A program made the position numbers and the translations under genes. This document shows, one piece after another, positions 56,517-59,215 of a stretch of DNA of 59,215 nucleotides (within the stretch, counting starts at the first letter, position 1; every line of letters begins with the position of its first letter). The stretch is from a virus. The stretch spans positions 1-59,215 of the IMG/VR virus record IMGVR_UViG_3300021961_000106; one strand, given 5' to 3'. The notes under the pieces were generated by a model, which was not told the origin of the DNA, searched no databases, and saw only the letters and a program-made list of their open reading frames with translations.

Positions 56517-57122
56517 TTAGGCTCCTATCTTCCAAATCTGCAAATTAGCAGATGGCACGTTGTCCCAGCTACTTGCAGTAACGTGATCGTACAAACCGCC
56601 ATCATTTACTCCAGAGCTATCACGCAAGATTTCAAATGTAAATGTAGTGCCTGCTACAGATACATAAAAAGGAATGGTGATTTCGTATGGCATCATAGAT
56701 TGGCTTGTTCCAATGTCAAACCCTTTTACAACGCCAACAGGAGTTCCATTTACCAATGGACGAAACAACAAAGTAGCGACCCCGCCAGATCCAGAGCGCT
56801 CTACATTACCCATTCCATTCACAAGGTAAAGTCCTGTTTGGTTGAACGTAACTAAACCAGCTGCGCTAACCATTACAGGGTCAGAAGACGTTCCTTGTGC
56901 GGCTCCAAAGTTTACCTGGAGAGCGACATCAAGTCCACTTGGCACTTGATCGCTATAGCTGGCAGCATTAAGCACTTGGGTGGCAGACATTTGTCCGCCA
57001 ACAAAAGCAGCAATGCTTGATACCGTAAAGTTCTTGGTAGCGTCAGATGCGCTTGTATCAGTTCCGATGAGAAGGTCAGTCCCGGTAGGAGTGACGGCAG
57101 CGTATGAAGAGATCTTAGTCAT
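56517..57122 (-). CDS. C1q/TNF-like jelly-roll virion protein (201 aa)
   Basis: 'MTKISSYAAVTPTGTDLLIG' and 'ATKNFTVSSIAAFVGG' form an N-terminal attachment segment common in phage decoration and fibre proteins. Residues about 60-201 are all beta with 'VNFGAAQGTSSDPVMVSAAG', 'GLYLVNGMGNVERSG' and 'VTASSWDNVPSANLQIWKI', the pattern of a C1q/TNF-type trimeric head. Likely a head or fibre knob that binds host surfaces. Confidence 0.75.
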   Translation of the reverse strand: MTKISSYAAVTPTGTDLLIGTDTSASDATKNFTVSSIAAFVGGQMSATQVLNAASYSDQVPSGLDVALQVNFGAAQGTSSDPVMVSAAGLVTFNQTGLYLVNGMGNVERSGSGGVATLLFRPLVNGTPVGVVKGFDIGTSQSMMPYEITIPFYVSVAGTTFTFEILRDSSGVNDGGLYDHVTASSWDNVPSANLQIWKIGA

Positions 57123-57336
57123 TGATTTGTCCTGTTTGCATGTTTATCTTTACGTCTCCATACTTGGTGTGTAGACCGGCTTGGAAGTCTCCTAGCTCTG
57201 TCATCACCGCCTCATACTCGACGACTTTTTTTAGTTTGTGCATCTCCACCTGGGCAATGTCTTGCTCAAGGGTTCTGCGTCTTTCGACCAATTGCCTCAA
57301 CTGGTCAAATTCATTTGATTCTAATTGCTTATCCAT
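57115..57336 (-). CDS. Coiled-coil small protein (73 aa)
   Basis: 'MDKQLESNEFDQLRQLVERR' and 'RTLEQDIAQVEMHKLKKVVE' form one long amphipathic helix; the C-terminus 'KYGDVKINMQTGQIND' is a short strand pair. It overlaps both neighbours. Such proteins often act as scaffolding or chaperones for tail parts in phages; unproven here. A TAAATTTG box lies 7 nt before ATG 57336. Confidence 0.7.
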   Translation of the reverse strand: MDKQLESNEFDQLRQLVERRRTLEQDIAQVEMHKLKKVVEYEAVMTELGDFQAGLHTKYGDVKINMQTGQIND

Positions 57337-57740
57337 TTGCCTACAAATTTAAGCAAATTTGTGATGGCAACCAATGCAAACAAAATAAGTAACCATTTGA
57401 GGGTTACCTGCCAGTCACACTTCTTCTCAGTGATCATGACCTGTGGCGGTAATGTCTTGGTGATTCGTACCGTATCCGCCTTACACTTGGTATATACTTT
57501 TATGATATCCTTTTCTCGTATCACTTGAGTATATACGAACGAGTCTTCCAATGTAACAGTGTCGTACTCAGTCGTCAAGAAGGTGTCGTGCAATACCTTC
57601 TCCTCACGAATAATGATCGTGTCGAAAACCGTAACGTGCGTTAGGATTCCAGGCTCCTTCTTTACGGCCCTTTTGATGTGCCAGTTGGCAGAGCAGGACG
57701 TAAGAAGCAGCGCAATTAAAATAGATTGCAGTGCGCGCAT
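57321..57740 (-). CDS. Candidate unimolecular spanin (lipoprotein + C-terminal TM)
   Basis: 139 residues. The N-terminus 'MRALQSILIALLLTSCSANW' has a lipobox (LLTSC), so Cys16 would be lipidated in the outer membrane. A periplasmic beta-rich middle ('HDTFLTTEYDTVTLEDSFVY', 'ADTVRITKTLPPQVMI') follows, and the C-terminus is a single membrane helix ('WLLILFALVAITNLLKFVG'). This layout, anchored in both membranes, is that of u-spanins, which fuse the membranes at the end of lysis. Confidence 0.7.
   Translation of the reverse strand: MRALQSILIALLLTSCSANWHIKRAVKKEPGILTHVTVFDTIIIREEKVLHDTFLTTEYDTVTLEDSFVYTQVIREKDIIKVYTKCKADTVRITKTLPPQVMITEKKCDWQVTLKWLLILFALVAITNLLKFVGKWISN
57344..57351 (-). promoter_or_regulatory. 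-7 box TAAATTTG inside the spanin gene end
   Basis: The minus strand reads TAAATTTG-TAGGCAA-ATG (57336). It lies inside the last codons of the upstream gene and would start transcripts for 57115..57336 onward. Confidence 0.45.
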
Positions 57741-57745
57741 GCTAG

Positions 57746-57808
57746 TTACTTCTTAGGCTTAGGCATCGTAGCTGCCTTGATTTTTGAGGTGCAGGGTTTG
57801 CTTTTCAT
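57746..57808 (-). CDS. Tiny Lys-rich peptide (20 aa)
   Basis: ATG 57808 overlaps the stop of 57805..57954 as ATGA and the frame ends at 57746, giving MKSKPCTSKIKAATMPKPKK. The coupling to a real gene and the similarity in composition to the neighbouring basic proteins are the only support. It may be a remnant of a longer protein. Confidence 0.4.
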   Translation of the reverse strand: MKSKPCTSKIKAATMPKPKK

Positions 57809-57954
57809 TTCTTTTTCTTTTTAGACATCATCATTTTCTCTTTCTTTTCCATGCTCTTGCCTTCGGCTTTCTCATGCATTTTCATTTGTCTCTTTGAGCC
57901 GTAGGACTCCATCCCACCGTACTCTTTAATCATTTTCTTCTTTGGGTTCTTCAT
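57805..57954 (-). CDS. Lys/Met-rich small protein (49 aa)
   Basis: The start is ATG 57954 (MKNPKKKMIKEYGGMESYGS), in the gap after 57956..58261. The C-terminus 'KKEKMMMSKKKKK' is remarkable: nearly only Lys and Met. Proteins of this style recur in Bacteroidota phages among virion genes. The function is unknown; charge suggests DNA or RNA binding or a packaged basic peptide. Confidence 0.65.
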   Translation of the reverse strand: MKNPKKKMIKEYGGMESYGSKRQMKMHEKAEGKSMEKKEKMMMSKKKKK

Positions 57955-57955
57955 A

Positions 57956-58261
57956 TTAACTTCCTTTCTTCCATTTTTTGCTTGGAGAAGCGGTCTTGCT
58001 AGGACTCCATTTAACTTTATCTGCCCAATAGGCAGCAGACATCTTTCCTTTAGAAATGTTCTTTGCGTGACGAGACTTAAATGCCTCACGCTGACCAGCC
58101 GTTTGGTTGGTCTTTACGCCTTGTTGACCAAAGCGAATAGTCTTTACCTTGTCACCTTCTTTAGCCACAACAACATGGCTTTTCTTTGGGTGACTTGGAG
58201 TTCTCTTAGGCTTGTTAAACCCAGACACGCCAGCTCGAACTAAGCGAGGATCTTTAGCCAT
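57956..58261 (-). CDS. Conserved basic protein (101 aa)
   Basis: The start is ATG 58261 (MAKDPRLVRAGVSGFNKPKR). 'TPSHPKKSHVVVAKEGDKVK', 'TIRFGQQGVKTNQ' and 'FKSRHAKNISKGKMSAAYWA', 'DKVKW' form a conserved family that I recall from phages and large DNA viruses, often near capsid genes. Strongly basic throughout with a Lys/Ser tail. The role is unknown; a histone-like or capsid-cementing function would fit the charge. Confidence 0.78.
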   Translation of the reverse strand: MAKDPRLVRAGVSGFNKPKRTPSHPKKSHVVVAKEGDKVKTIRFGQQGVKTNQTAGQREAFKSRHAKNISKGKMSAAYWADKVKWSPSKTASPSKKWKKGS

Positions 58262-58280
58262 TTTGTTTGTTTTTTTTTTT

Positions 58281-58314
58281 ATTTTGGGACAGGCATTAAA
58301 GCCTGTCCCAAAAT
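58281..58314. repeat. 14-bp perfect inverted repeat between basic-protein genes
   Basis: The left arm is 58281-58294 and the right arm 58301-58314, around ATTAAA. The core is TTTTGGGACAGGC and its complement. On the minus strand it is followed by an A run, not a T run, so it does not look like a normal terminator for the leftward genes; it could terminate rightward antisense RNA only weakly. It may be a processing or stabilising hairpin. Confidence 0.7.
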
Positions 58315-58319
58315 GGATC

Positions 58320-58499
58320 TTACCTTTTCTTTGCCTTTTTATAAAGCTGTCCGCTCGGTGTTGCGTAATCTGCTTTCTTAGCCAAGTATTTGTACTCGGC
58401 TTTTTTACCAGCAACCTTACCAACAACTTTACCAACAGCTCTACGAGTGGCTGGCAATTTTTTCATTCCCGCAGGGGGAGTAGACTTTGTGTTTTTCAT
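58320..58499 (-). CDS. Basic Gly/Val-rich protein (59 aa)
   Basis: ATG 58499 to TAA 58320-58322. It begins MKNTKSTPPAGMKKLPATRR, has a 'VGKVVGKVAGKKAEYKYLAK' core and a 'GQLYKKAKKR' end. The central GxxxG-like pattern could be an amphipathic helix. It belongs with 57805..57954 and 57956..58261 to a run of small basic genes between lysis and terminase. Confidence 0.68.
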   Translation of the reverse strand: MKNTKSTPPAGMKKLPATRRAVGKVVGKVAGKKAEYKYLAKKADYATPSGQLYKKAKKR

Positions 58500-58518
58500 A
58501 TTTTTGTTTTTAAAAGGG

Positions 58519-58740
58519 TTATTTATTTGCGAACTTCTCCAGCACAGAGCCGAAGACGGTTGACATTACCAGGTACTCAACAGCGCTCACCAGCTCAGGG
58601 CTAGGCGCAATATCAATACTGGAAAAAGAATTAGCGACCATAGTAGCAACCAAAGCCAAGAAACCGATGGATCCGAGGACTCGTTTGTGTGAGATGTCTC
58701 CGTCCTTTGAAGAGATCATTTGTTTAAAAAAGTTTTTCAT
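58519..58740 (-). CDS. Two-TM membrane protein, candidate holin (73 aa)
   Basis: 'MKNFFKQMISSKDGDISHKR' is a cytoplasmic start; TM1 is about residues 22-38 (VLGSIGFLALVATMVAN) and TM2 about residues 49-66 (VSAVEYLVMSTVFGSVLE). Small two-span proteins of this form are widespread in Bacteroidota phages and are the best holin candidate here, since the amidase at 6315..6968 has no signal peptide. The start overlaps the previous stop as ATGA. Confidence 0.7.
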   Translation of the reverse strand: MKNFFKQMISSKDGDISHKRVLGSIGFLALVATMVANSFSSIDIAPSPELVSAVEYLVMSTVFGSVLEKFANK

Positions 58741-59090
58741 TTCTCGTTTATTTTCATCATGTTGGACGTGCGAACAGAGTCATCAAACCACTGCTCACGA
58801 TCCTTTGGAACTTCAATGTTATTGGTCTCGAGAACGACCATCAAAAGCTCGGTCTTCTTCTTCATCTCCTCAGCCTCCTGCTTTACCTCCTCCATCTTAG
58901 TAACGACCTCCTCAATGGCAGCATCGTTCATCTCTTTGACCTCCTCGATGGCAGCCTTGGTCATCTCAATGCTGGCCCGAGCGTGATCGAGCTGCATGGA
59001 GTACTTTTTGTACGGATCAGCAGAGCTAAGCTCTGGAGCGACAGGAACAGCAGCAGCTGTCAAAGATGCAAGCAAAATGATGTGTTTCAT
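58737..59090 (-). CDS. Exported coiled-coil protein (117 aa)
   Basis: 'MKHIILLASLTAAAVPVAPE' is a cleavable signal peptide (cut near residue 16). The rest is a single long acidic coiled coil ('ASIEMTKAAIEEVKEMNDAA', 'EEVVTKMEEVKQEAEEMKKK'). It may span part of the periplasm in the lysis pathway with the spanin-like and holin-like proteins. No family recognised. Confidence 0.7.
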   Translation of the reverse strand: MKHIILLASLTAAAVPVAPELSSADPYKKYSMQLDHARASIEMTKAAIEEVKEMNDAAIEEVVTKMEEVKQEAEEMKKKTELLMVVLETNNIEVPKDREQWFDDSVRTSNMMKINEK

Positions 59091-59215
59091 TATTTGATAA
59101 TGCCCATTTTTTGGTATGTTGTTAACTCAGCACGAAGCGCAGACGAGATGGAGTCTTGCGTCTTGAGCATGGAAGAAAACTGATCCAGTTTAGCTTCGCA
59201 TTTACTCAAGCGATC
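59090..59215 (-). CDS. Coiled-coil protein, C-terminal fragment
   Basis: Only the last 41 codons lie in the window, beginning at the right edge in frame: DRLSKCEAKLDQFSSMLKTQ..., ending YQKMGIIK. The TAA overlaps the next ATG (TAATG). It is helical throughout. It is probably part of the same lysis or tail cluster; its start lies outside the window. Confidence 0.6.
   Translation of the reverse strand, partial: DRLSKCEAKLDQFSSMLKTQDSISSALRAELTTYQKMGIIK

Noticed and set aside
1-59215. Window as a closed circular genome
   Set aside because: Joining the ends keeps the frame but fuses a LamG-type fibre start directly to an unrelated coiled coil, and the expected jelly-roll domain is missing; some sequence is probably absent.

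Overview
The window looks like most of the genome of a tailed double-stranded DNA phage, probably podovirus-like, that infects a member of the Bacteroidota. Three things point to that host. Many genes are preceded by the Bacteroidota -7 box TAnnTTTG. Shine-Dalgarno sequences are almost absent. Many small proteins belong to families I recognise from environmental Bacteroidota phages. The order terminase, portal, scaffold, capsid, ring/neck, very large nozzle protein, ejection proteins resembles crAss-like phages; this is inference from layout and protein character, not from a search. Both window ends cut through genes, and the two cut genes do not look like halves of one protein, so the sequence is probably not a closed circle.

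Layout. Positions 1-3932 (minus strand) hold fibre and spike proteins and small basic proteins. At 4031 a plus-strand winged-helix-like gene runs tail-to-tail into a phage groES-groEL pair (4407-6214, minus), preceded by an amidase endolysin (6315-6968). Positions 6969-8310 are mostly non-coding: a repeat-rich region, a GC-rich CTAG-rich stretch with a long hairpin, a good promoter at 8019-8050, and a structured leader. Positions 8311-12510 (plus) are an early operon of small unknown genes. Positions 12511-12770 hold an inverted second copy of the repeat-rich region. Positions 12771-27103 (plus) carry a DnaA domain IV-like protein, a glucosaminidase-like protein, dCMP deaminase, an AT-rich accessory block (15.4-17.1 kb), DUF3310, a single-strand annealing protein with a RecE-like nuclease and SSB, primase-helicase, a SNF2-like helicase, a VRR-NUC nuclease, class II ribonucleotide reductase and a metallophosphoesterase. 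Positions 27130-59215 (minus) are the late region, read right to left: lysis-type membrane proteins, small basic proteins, terminase, portal, scaffold, capsid, neck, a 1779-residue nozzle protein and ejection proteins, ending with a 3368-residue polyvalent protein.

The most interesting part is the early operon. Its few intergenic gaps are filled almost exactly by structured RNA. One is a textbook type I hammerhead self-cleaving ribozyme (8502-8551), starting on the stop codon of one gene and predicted to cut 21 nt before the next start. Four others (8247-8295, 9074-9123, 10497-10542, 11844-11891) share one architecture: an acceptor-like stem, a small hairpin, a second hairpin with a 7-nt loop stacked next to the 3' acceptor strand (the loops of the first two match the tRNA T-loop), and then a single nucleotide plus CCA. 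The stems differ in sequence but keep pairing. I infer that the early polycistronic RNA is divided into units by ribozyme and tRNA-like elements, either as processing sites or as 5' caps and stabilisers. Other notable points are near-leaderless -7 boxes four bases from many start codons, and an inverted pair of iteron-like regions heading two divergent operons.
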